Assembly (NCBI RefSeq): GCF_007003975.1
Contig: NZ_VFTC01000027.1
Span: 17,857-81,856, forward strand
Reading direction: 5' to 3'
DNA length: 64,000 nucleotides
Source of the DNA: Mesorhizobium sp. WSM4306
GTDB lineage: Bacteria; Pseudomonadota; Alphaproteobacteria; Rhizobiales; Rhizobiaceae
Program-made: the position numbers and the translations under genes
The notes under the pieces: model-generated
The model's database searches: none
What the model was told of the DNA's origin: nothing
Seen by the model: the letters and a program-made list of their open reading frames with translations, nothing else
Shown: in pieces, positions 34,749 through 41,829 of the stretch
How positions within the stretch are numbered: position 1 is the first letter of the stretch
How the letters are laid out: every line of letters starts with the position of its first letter

Positions 34749-36968
34749 GTGGTGGAACAGGTTCAACATCTCGAACGGAAGCTAGTCGCTATCCTCGCCG
34801 CCGACGTTGTGGGGTACAGTCGGCTGATGGGGCTGGACGAGACGGGCACGCTCACCCGGCTCAAGTCGCTTCGCCGCGAATTCATCGAACCGTCGATCGA
34901 GGGGTACCATGGCCGCATCGTCAAGCTCATGGGCGATGGGGCTTTGGTCGAGTTCGCCAGCGTCGTCGATGCGGTGGCTTGCGCCGTCGAAATCCAGCGG
35001 GTCACCACGCAGCAGAACCTCAGTCTTCCCGAAGATAGTCGGATCGTGTTCCGCATCGGGATCAACCTTGGTGACGTGATCATCGACAAGGACGACGTCT
35101 ACGGCGACGGCGTCAACATCGCGGCCCGGCTGGAGGGGCTGAGCGATCCTGGCGGCATCGTCATCTCGGGAACGGCCTACGATCAGGCCCATAACAAGCT
35201 CGGCCTGATCTTCAAGTCACTCGGCGAACAGCGCCTCAAGAACATTCCAGAACGGGTCCGCGCCTATCGCGTTCTGCTGGAACAGACCGGAGGAGCCAGG
35301 AAGTCGCGCTCTCGGCGGTGGCCTGTGATCGGCGCGGCGGCGCTTCTTCTGGCTCTGGCAGCGGGGATTGCCCCGATGCTTTGGCCGCATGTAATTGGCC
35401 TCCTGCCTGGTCACGGTTCCCACCCGGTCGCTTCAACGCCCGGCAAGCCTTCCATCGCCGTGTTGCCGTTTACCGATCTCGGCCAGAAAGCGGGGCAGGA
35501 TTACTTTGCTGAGGGGCTCGCAGACGATCTCATAACCGATCTGTCCAAGATCTCCGGGCTCCTCGTCATCGCCCGCAATTCCGCGTTCTCCTTCAAAGAT
35601 CGATCCCTCGACGTCGACGAGATCGCGGCGCAGTTGAACGTCCGCTACGTGGTCGAGGGCAGTGTCCGCCGGGAGGGCGATGCAGTCCGGATCAACGTTC
35701 AGCTCATCGATGCCAAAACGGGGAGCAACATCTGGGCCGAGCGCTACGACCGCGACTACTCCCGGATATTTGCGCTTCAGGACGAGGTGATCGGGCGCAT
35801 CGTCGAGGCACTCTCGGTACGCCTGACGGAAGGCGAAAGGGCACAGATTGCTCGTCTCCCTACGCGAAGCCTGGAGGCATACGATTTCTACACCCGAGCC
35901 GAGCAGAAGGTTTATGTGGTCGACAAAAGGTCTCTCGGCGAGACCCTGTCCCTGTATCAAAAGGCGATCAAGCTTGATCCTGCGTTTGCGGATGCTTACT
36001 CGGGCTATGCTCGCGCCACGGTGGACGTGCTCGGCTTCGACTATCAGGTGCTCATGCTCAGCGCCGTCGCTCGCCAGCGCGCCTATGAAGCGGCAGGGCG
36101 GGCGCTGGAGCTCAATCCCCAGTCATCGAGAGCATATGCTGTGCTCGGCATCCTGCAGATGCTGGATGGCGAATGGGACCAGGCGATCGCATCTGTCCAG
36201 AAAGCCGTCCGACTGGATCCGAACGGCGCGGAGGCAGAGCTCAACCGGGCCATCGTGCTCACCTACGCAGGACAGGGCCCGGAGGCTCTGGCTTCGATGG
36301 AGCGCGTGTTGCAACTCGATCCCAAGCCGCGAGCGCAGGTCTTCGACTACTACGGCTTCGTGCTCTACATGAACCGCCAATACGAGAAGGCCTTGCGGGC
36401 GCTAAGCCAGGTCCAGCCGGAAGAGCGCAGCGACCTCGGCCTCGAAACCCTTGCAATGGCAAATGCGCGGCTGGGCCGAATGGCCGAGGCGCACGATGCG
36501 GTTGCAGCAATCCTGAAAAATCCCGAGCAGAACCTCGCCGCTTATCGTGTCGTCTATGCCCACCACCGGCGGCAACAGGACCTCGATCATCGGCTGGACG
36601 CCCTTCGCGCCGCGGGAATTCCCGAGCGGAGCTTCGATTTTCGCGGGCGGGAAGAGGACCGCCTGGACGGCTCCCTCTTACGTGCCCTGACAGGCGATCG
36701 GACATGGGTCGGACGTGAACACAATGGTGCGCCGTTCGTCATGGAGCTGAGTGCAAATGGAGATTTCGCCCTGAGTTCGCAAAGCAGCATCATCACCGGC
36801 GCGTCCAGCCTGGATGGTAACCTCTTCTGCACGCAATCCACCGCGACCTTGCTCGGCCGCAAGTTCTGCGCCCCGGTCTATCGCAACCCCCAGGGAAGCA
36901 GCGAAACGCAGGATGAATATGTTTGGCCGGACTCCGTCACCGTCTGGTATTTCTCAGTGTCTCGGTGA
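34749..36968 (+). CDS. Adenylate cyclase-TolB-TPR membrane protein
   Basis: A 739-residue protein. Residues about 8-175 are a complete class III cyclase: AADVVGYSR and LMGDGALVEF for the metals, DGVNIAARLE for the N-R pair. A single membrane helix (WPVIGAAALLLALAAGI, about 190-206) is followed by a TolB N-terminal-like domain (SIAVLPFTDLGQ), TPR repeats to about 620 and a C-terminal beta-rich domain of about 100 residues that I cannot name. The start is GTG 34749; GTG 34752 follows. It lies inside the segment between tRNA-Gly copies B and C and is therefore probably acquired. It is the intact counterpart of the collapsed cyclase at 23855-25498. Confidence 0.88.
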   Translation: MVEQVQHLERKLVAILAADVVGYSRLMGLDETGTLTRLKSLRREFIEPSIEGYHGRIVKLMGDGALVEFASVVDAVACAVEIQRVTTQQNLSLPEDSRIVFRIGINLGDVIIDKDDVYGDGVNIAARLEGLSDPGGIVISGTAYDQAHNKLGLIFKSLGEQRLKNIPERVRAYRVLLEQTGGARKSRSRRWPVIGAAALLLALAAGIAPMLWPHVIGLLPGHGSHPVASTPGKPSIAVLPFTDLGQKAGQDYFAEGLADDLITDLSKISGLLVIARNSAFSFKDRSLDVDEIAAQLNVRYVVEGSVRREGDAVRINVQLIDAKTGSNIWAERYDRDYSRIFALQDEVIGRIVEALSVRLTEGERAQIARLPTRSLEAYDFYTRAEQKVYVVDKRSLGETLSLYQKAIKLDPAFADAYSGYARATVDVLGFDYQVLMLSAVARQRAYEAAGRALELNPQSSRAYAVLGILQMLDGEWDQAIASVQKAVRLDPNGAEAELNRAIVLTYAGQGPEALASMERVLQLDPKPRAQVFDYYGFVLYMNRQYEKALRALSQVQPEERSDLGLETLAMANARLGRMAEAHDAVAAILKNPEQNLAAYRVVYAHHRRQQDLDHRLDALRAAGIPERSFDFRGREEDRLDGSLLRALTGDRTWVGREHNGAPFVMELSANGDFALSSQSSIITGASSLDGNLFCTQSTATLLGRKFCAPVYRNPQGSSETQDEYVWPDSVTVWYFSVSR

Positions 36969-37009
36969 CGGGCACCATTCAACTTGCGGGCTCGCGACAT
37001 GCGCCTCGG

Positions 37010-37516
37010 CTAGTTGGCGGCCGCTCTAACCTCGAATTCCTTCGCCTCCACTGCGGGCCATTCGGCTTCCGCCTTCGCAATGACAGGCGCTGGGTTGGCA
37101 TCGAAGTCTTCCTCCAGGCCCCCCTTTCCGGAGAAAAGGAAGAGCTTGCCATCGACGATGCGGAACGCTTCCGGGTCAAGGTTCGCAGATGCCTCCTTCG
37201 CTGACATTCCCCCGGTGCAGAAGCCGCCGAATTGAGGAGCATAGCGCACAGGCTCGGAAATAAAGGCATCGCGGTGCTGGACGCTGGCGAAGTACCACGT
37301 CGCCCCAAGCCATTTCTTCGAGATCTTGGGCGAACCCATCGTCGCGCGACCATCCGTGAAATACGCCACCGGATCGTAGCCCAGTATAGCGACGTTGCCG
37401 AAATATCCGGTGTTCACCTCGTCGCCGGCGTAGGATGCGCTAGTGCCGAAGAGCAGGATGGAGGCGGCTACCCCCGCGCAAAGCAAACTGTCAAACGTGG
37501 AACGGTTCTCTGTCAT
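37010..37516 (-). CDS. YHS domain protein, exported
   Basis: A 168-residue protein. Residues 1-30 are a signal peptide ending SASYAGD. The rest is a YHS-type domain: VAILGYDPVAYFTDGRA, KKWLGATWYFASVQHRDAF and YAPQFGGFC are its usual blocks. YHS domains are small, often metal-linked, domains found in periplasmic or heavy-metal-related proteins; this one has no other domain. It is the downstream gene of a leftward pair with the ankyrin protein, 28 bp away. Both lie inside the tRNA-Gly segment. Confidence 0.82.
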   Translation of the reverse strand: MTENRSTFDSLLCAGVAASILLFGTSASYAGDEVNTGYFGNVAILGYDPVAYFTDGRATMGSPKISKKWLGATWYFASVQHRDAFISEPVRYAPQFGGFCTGGMSAKEASANLDPEAFRIVDGKLFLFSGKGGLEEDFDANPAPVIAKAEAEWPAVEAKEFEVRAAAN

Positions 37517-37544
37517 GTTCTTTCTCCCGTAACCCTATTCGATG

Positions 37545-38213
37545 TCAGTTCCCGAGGGCAATGCACACCTTGTACGACGACCCCATCGTTTCCTTGGGTT
37601 GGCATTTTGCGCCGTGCTTCTTGAGCAAGACCATTACATCGGCGCTCTGAAAGAACGTCGCGCGGCTGAGAGGCGTGTAGCCGTATTCCTGGATTGCCTC
37701 GACCTGTGCTCCGTGCGCGATCAACAGCTCCGCAATGGCCGTCTGGTTCTCTTCTGCTGCCACATGCAGCGGCGTAATCTTGTGCGTGCTCAACGCATCG
37801 ACCTCGGCCCCGTGGTCGAGCAGCATTTTGGCTATGTCCAGGCTTCCTGAGTAGGCTGCCGCATGAAGGGCAGTGAAGCCGCGGTCGTTGCGGGCTTCAA
37901 TGTCGGCCTTGGCCTCGATCAACACAATGGCGACCTCGGTCTTGCCGGCAAGTGCTGCATCGATCAGCGGGGTCTGTCGGCTTTCGTCGCGAACATTCAC
38001 ATCGGCGCCTTGTGCCAAGAGTTCGGCGACCTTGCCGGCGTCGCCCCCTCCGGCAGCATCATGAAGAGGCCCCGCGATCGCCGGCCCGGCAGCAAACCAG
38101 GAAATGAAAGTAACGACGAGAGCCCGACAGGCAATACGAACCCAGCCGGTTCCGAAACGCCTGACCCGCATCGGGAAGGCCTTCGGCAGCAACAATCGCC
38201 TGGGGACCATCAT
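37545..38213 (-). CDS. Exported ankyrin repeat protein
   Basis: About 222 residues. After a basic N terminus and a hydrophobic run (ALVVTFISWFAAGPAIAG) that looks like a signal sequence, there are five ankyrin repeats with the usual TPLxxAAxxG pattern, for example RQTPLIDAALAGKTEVA, FTALHAAAYSGSLDIA and ITPLHVAAEENQTAIA. The protein ends with two cysteines. The start is uncertain: ATG 38213, 38210 or 38171. It probably binds a partner protein in the periplasm; the partner may be the YHS protein encoded just downstream. Confidence 0.85.
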   Translation of the reverse strand: MMVPRRLLLPKAFPMRVRRFGTGWVRIACRALVVTFISWFAAGPAIAGPLHDAAGGGDAGKVAELLAQGADVNVRDESRQTPLIDAALAGKTEVAIVLIEAKADIEARNDRGFTALHAAAYSGSLDIAKMLLDHGAEVDALSTHKITPLHVAAEENQTAIAELLIAHGAQVEAIQEYGYTPLSRATFFQSADVMVLLKKHGAKCQPKETMGSSYKVCIALGN

Positions 38214-38266
38214 CGCCTAACCCTCCGGGCGCCGCTCGCCCACAGATTGACGTGTATAAGGCCACT

Positions 38267-38620
38267 CTAATACATTCTGCGCAGCGCAGCCATAGGGTTC
38301 CAGGTCGTGCGCGAGTCGAAGTCGCAGCGAGGCGCCATGTGCTCAACTGGCCGTCGGCGATGAAGGTGATCGAGGGGTACGCACGATTTCACGTGGATCA
38401 TGTTGGGGTTGTCCTCGAGGTCCGCCGCGGTCGCGCAGGCCCGGAGTCCGGCCTTTCGTGCACCTTCTGCAACCAGCTCGGTCTCGTGCTCCCCGTCGAC
38501 TGACCGCTCGGTGAGGAACTTCTCTGTGGTCCACTCGGGGTCATCTTTCAACACCACCGCGAAAATCCAGGTTGCTTTTCTATGCCGATGCGCCGGACGC
38601 GCTACGAAAGGCACTGACAC
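38267..38620 (-). CDS. Small hypothetical protein, doubtful
   Basis: A 117-codon frame starting at GTG 38620. The middle (VVLKDDPEWTTEKFLTERSVDGEHETELVAEGARKAGL) reads like a plausible soluble protein, but the rest does not, and no family is recognised. An overlapping frame on the other strand is equally open. The 528-bp region between the ankyrin gene and tRNA-Gly contains this frame, the direct-repeat copy C and the tRNA terminator. It could also be a remnant of an older gene. Confidence 0.25.
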   Translation of the reverse strand: MSVPFVARPAHRHRKATWIFAVVLKDDPEWTTEKFLTERSVDGEHETELVAEGARKAGLRACATAADLEDNPNMIHVKSCVPLDHLHRRRPVEHMAPRCDFDSRTTWNPMAALRRMY

Positions 38621-38689
38621 GACTGAATCAGATGGCCCTGCGACTCCGCAGAACAGAAATCCCCACTCCGCTCCCCGGTGCCAGACAGC

Positions 38690-38716
38690 AAAAAGGCCCG
38701 GTTTCCCGGGCCCTTT
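38690..38716 (-). terminator. Rho-independent terminator of tRNA-Gly
   Basis: On the minus strand a 7-bp perfect stem GGCCCGG/CCGGGCC with a GAAA loop is followed by five T. It starts about 26 bp after the tRNA 3' end and fits a terminator of the tRNA transcript. A changed copy of the hairpin is present in copy B at about 34531-34556. Confidence 0.8.
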
Positions 38717-38741
38717 AAGCTTTTCAAATCTAAAGAAGATT

Positions 38742-38816
38742 TGGAGCGGGTGAAGCGATTCGAACGCTCGACCCCAACCTTGGCAAGGTTGTGCTCTACC
38801 CCTGAGCTACACCCGC
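38742..38816 (-). tRNA. tRNA-Gly(GCC)
   Basis: The 75-nt minus-strand sequence folds as a standard tRNA. Acceptor stem GCGGGTG pairs with CACCCGC, the D arm has GCTC...GAGC, the anticodon arm is CAACC-TTGCCAA-GGTTG with anticodon GCC, and the T arm is GAGCG-TTCGAAT-CGCTT. CCA is encoded at the 3' end (38742-38744 on the plus strand, as TGG). The gene is intact and is the reference copy for the displaced fragments at 33732 and 34507. The same 3' end is a common integration target. Confidence 0.97.
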
Positions 38817-39041
38817 TCACATGGCCCTAGGGCCGCAAGCCGGGCCTATATGGCTGAAGAGCGCGGCGATTGCAACAGGGAAATGACGGGCTTTTTGGTC
38901 GCGCCAAATCGCCTGGTCGAACCTCGTCGGCCACGCTGGTGATTCATTGACTTGCCGCATGACGCTCTTGTCTCGGCGGCATCATTGGCCATAAACGGCT
39001 TTGCGCGTGGCCAGACTGGACCAGACAGGGGAAGACCATCG

Positions 39042-39539
39042 ATGCCGAAGACAGAAGCCGAGCTTTTCGCCTTTCTTGCCGATCTCGGCATATCGGTGTC
39101 GACCGTGCGCCATCCGCCACTCTACACGGTGGCCGATTCGCAGTCGCTGCGCGGCGAGATTCCGGGTGGGCACACCAAAAACCTGTTCCTCAAGGACAAG
39201 AAGGACAATTTCTTCCTGGTCAGCGTCGGCGAGGATGCGGTCGTCGACCTGAAGCAGATCCACACGATCATCGGCGCCGCCAGCCGTGTCTCCTTCGGCA
39301 AGCCGGAGCTGCTGATGGAGCTGCTCGGCGTTACTCCGGGCGCCGTCACCGTGTTCGGTCTGATCAACGACACCCAAAGACAGGTCAAGGTGGTGCTCGA
39401 CCAGGATTTGATGGCGCATGACGTCATCAATGCGCATCCGCTGACCAATGAGGCGACGACATCGATCGCTTCCGCCGACCTCATCAGATTCGTCGAGGCA
39501 ACCGGCCATGATGCTGCTATCTTGAAAGTCTCGGCTTGA
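39042..39539 (+). CDS. proX: Prolyl-tRNA editing protein ProX-like (YbaK fold)
   Basis: A 165-residue protein of the aminoacyl-tRNA editing (YbaK/ProX) superfamily. It would deacylate mischarged tRNA, alanyl-tRNA(Pro) in the case of ProX. Landmarks are VRHPPLYTVADSQSLRGEIPG, GGHTKNLFLKDKK with the conserved lysine-rich strand, and GAASRVSFGKPELLMELLGV. ATG 39042 has a purine-rich CAGGGGAAG upstream. The frame is open for 30 codons before it. It has no synthetase partner beside it and stands alone. Confidence 0.88.
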   Translation: MPKTEAELFAFLADLGISVSTVRHPPLYTVADSQSLRGEIPGGHTKNLFLKDKKDNFFLVSVGEDAVVDLKQIHTIIGAASRVSFGKPELLMELLGVTPGAVTVFGLINDTQRQVKVVLDQDLMAHDVINAHPLTNEATTSIASADLIRFVEATGHDAAILKVSA

Positions 39540-39578
39540 TCGCCACATGGATGGCGAAAACTGACTTTTTGTTTCAAC

Positions 39579-39622
39579 GCAATTCCGGGCGGAAAACCGT
39601 CTCACACTTTTCCTGGAATTGC
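39579..39622. repeat. Short palindromic intergenic repeat
   Basis: An imperfect inverted repeat framed by GCAATTCC and GGAATTGC, with AAAACCGTCTCACACTTTT in the centre, lies in the 142-bp gap before the thioredoxin gene. The centre is like that of the AGAGCATGATG palindromes. It could act as a hairpin near the ybbN promoter. Confidence 0.7.
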
Positions 39623-39681
39623 TCTAGCAAGGACGTCGCGCCTGCTCCGCTGGCGAGGGGCGCGACCGGAAGGGCGACGAC

Positions 39682-40677
39682 ATGAGCGACAACAACAATC
39701 CGTTTGGCGGCCAATTCGGCGGCAATTCCGGCCAGTACACCACGTCCGTGCAGTATGGCGGCGCCGAGCCGGCCAAGGCCGCGCCCGGCGCGGCTCCGGA
39801 CGGTGGCGACCTGATCAAGGACACCACGACGGTCGCCTTCGCCGCCGACGTCATCCAGGAATCGCGCCGCCAGCCGGTGCTGGTCGATTTCTGGGCGCCG
39901 TGGTGCGGGCCCTGCAAGCAGCTCACCCCGCTGCTGGAAAAGGCAGTCAAGGCCGCCGGCGGCAAGGTCAAGCTGGTCAAGATGAACATTGACGATCATC
40001 CCTCGATCGCCGGCCAGCTCGGCATCCAGTCGATCCCGGCGGTCATCGCCTTCAAGGACGGCCAGCCGGTCGACGGCTTCATGGGCGCCATCCCCGAGAG
40101 CCAGATCGGGGAATTCATCACCAAGGTCGGCGGCAAGGGTAATGGCGCGCCGCCGGTCGCAGAAGCTTTGGCCGCGGCAGCCGAAGCGCATGCGGCGGGC
40201 GATGCACAGACCGCAGCCGACATTTATGACGCCATACTGGCGCAGGCGCCGGAGACGATCGAGGCGATCGCCGGGCTAGGCGAGCTTCTGTTCGAGGCCG
40301 GCGACGCGCAAGGCGCCGAGGCGCTGCTGGCAACGGCGCCGGAAGCCAAGAAGGACGCGCCCGCGCTTGCCGCGCTGCGCGCCAAGATGACGCTGGCGGC
40401 GGAAGCGGCCGCACTCGGCAATCCGGCCGAGTTCGAACAGCGCCTGGCCGCCAATCCCGGCGACCACCAGGCGCGTTTTGATCTTGCCATGGTCCAGAAT
40501 GCGCGAGGCGATCGCCATGCGGCGGCCGACAACCTGCTGGCCATCATCAAGGCGGACCGCAGCTGGAACGAGGACGGCGCCAGGGCGCAGCTGCTGAAGC
40601 TATTCGAGGCCTGGGGCATGACCGACGAGGCGACGCTGGCGGCGCGGCGCAAATTGTCGTCGCTGCTGTTTTCCTGA
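39682..40677 (+). CDS. ybbN: Thioredoxin-TPR co-chaperone (YbbN/CnoX-like)
   Basis: A 331-residue protein. After a glycine/asparagine-rich tail of about 40 residues comes a thioredoxin domain with active site WCGPC (near residue 74) and the cis-proline region SIPAVIAF. The C-terminal 170 residues are TPR-like helices, alanine-rich, as in YbbN (CnoX). YbbN works with chaperones and protects proteins from oxidation. Its WCGPC is complete, unlike the E. coli protein, which lacks one cysteine. It heads a same-strand run with the Lon-N domain and Trm112 genes. Confidence 0.9.
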   Translation: MSDNNNPFGGQFGGNSGQYTTSVQYGGAEPAKAAPGAAPDGGDLIKDTTTVAFAADVIQESRRQPVLVDFWAPWCGPCKQLTPLLEKAVKAAGGKVKLVKMNIDDHPSIAGQLGIQSIPAVIAFKDGQPVDGFMGAIPESQIGEFITKVGGKGNGAPPVAEALAAAAEAHAAGDAQTAADIYDAILAQAPETIEAIAGLGELLFEAGDAQGAEALLATAPEAKKDAPALAALRAKMTLAAEAAALGNPAEFEQRLAANPGDHQARFDLAMVQNARGDRHAAADNLLAIIKADRSWNEDGARAQLLKLFEAWGMTDEATLAARRKLSSLLFS

Positions 40678-40811
40678 GCCCGTTCGCCGACGAAATTACC
40701 GGCGGAACGGATGTCGGGTCTTGCGGCCGGCGTCGGCTGCGCCAGATTAGGCCGATACTGTCGCGGCCGAAGCGGGCGCCATAGGGCGGCGAAGCCATAG
40801 AAGGAGTGAAG

Positions 40812-41483
40812 GTGCAGGTCGGAAACGCACATTACCGGGTCGGCAAGGATCTGCCGGCAACCATCCCGGTGTTTCCGCTTGCCGGCGCGCTGCTTCTGCC
40901 GGGCGGCCGCATGCCGCTCAACATTTTCGAGCCGCGCTACCTGCAGATGGTGGATGAAGCGATTGCCGGCGCGCGGCTGATCGGCATCATCCAGCCTAGC
41001 CTCGACGGCGCCCTGCGCGCCGATGGCGAGCCGGAACTGTGCAATGTCGGCTGCGCCGGGCGCATCATCTCTATGGCCGAGAGCGGCGACGGCCGCTATC
41101 TGATTTCGCTGCAAGGCATATGCCGGTTTCGCATCGCTCATGAGCTGCCGGTGAAGACGCCGTTCCGGCAATGCAAGCTGGCGCCGTTCCTTACCGATCT
41201 TAGCGAAGATCAGGCGGCAAACGAGGTCGACCGTCCGGCGCTGCTGAAAGCATTTCGCGCCTATCTGCAGGCCAACGATCTCGAGGCCGACTGGGAAAGC
41301 GTCAGCCGCGCTGAAAACGCCATGCTGGTCAACGCGCTGTCGATGATGGCGCCTTACGGCCCGGCCGAGAAACAGGCGCTGCTGGAAGCGCCCGACTTGA
41401 GAGCCCGCGCCGAGACGCTGATCGCCATCACCGAAATGGCGCTGGCGCGCGAGAATGAGGACTTTGGCTCGAGTTTGCAGTAA
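40812..41483 (+). CDS. Lon N-terminal (LAN/LON substrate-binding) domain protein
   Basis: A 223-residue protein that consists of the substrate-binding N-terminal domain of Lon without ATPase or protease. Typical segments are IPVFPLAGALLLPGG, PLNIFEPRYLQMVDEA and YLISLQGICRFRI. It may modulate protein turnover, but its role is not known. GTG 40812 is preferred, with AAGGAG about 5 bp upstream; GTG 40806 is too close to that site. It is the middle gene of the ybbN-trm112 run. Confidence 0.9.
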   Translation: MQVGNAHYRVGKDLPATIPVFPLAGALLLPGGRMPLNIFEPRYLQMVDEAIAGARLIGIIQPSLDGALRADGEPELCNVGCAGRIISMAESGDGRYLISLQGICRFRIAHELPVKTPFRQCKLAPFLTDLSEDQAANEVDRPALLKAFRAYLQANDLEADWESVSRAENAMLVNALSMMAPYGPAEKQALLEAPDLRARAETLIAITEMALARENEDFGSSLQ

Positions 41484-41530
41484 GGTGTGTCAAGGCATCT
41501 TGGGCCGGTGATTGGCCGGAAAGAGGAACG

Positions 41531-41785
41531 ATGGCTGCGGACGGGCGTGACGGCAAGGCGGCCAATGTCGATCCAAAACTGCTTGAGCTGCTGGCCTGCC
41601 CGCTGACCAAGGGGCCGCTGGCCTGGGACCCGGAGCGCGGCGAATTGATCTCGCGGATCGCCAAGCTCGCCTATCCCGTACGCGACGGCATCCCGATCAT
41701 GCTGCCCTCCGAGGCGCGGACGATTTCGGCGGAAGACGTGCTGTCGCCGCCGCGGCTGAGTGGGCCGGCGCAGGCTGGACGCTGA
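41531..41785 (+). CDS. Trm112 family (UPF0434) protein
   Basis: An 84-residue protein with LLELLACPLTKGPLAWD, LAYPVRDGIPIMLPSEAR and nothing else. Bacterial Trm112-like proteins are small zinc-ribbon relatives of the eukaryotic methyltransferase activator. This one has a single cysteine in the CPLTKG knuckle, as many bacterial members do. ATG 41531 has AGAGGA just upstream. It is the last gene of the run and is convergent with dnaE2, 44 bp away. Confidence 0.92.
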   Translation: MAADGRDGKAANVDPKLLELLACPLTKGPLAWDPERGELISRIAKLAYPVRDGIPIMLPSEARTISAEDVLSPPRLSGPAQAGR

Positions 41786-41829
41786 TCGGGGCAAGCACCC
41801 CTCCCTTCGATGGGCGTCTCCGCCAAGCC

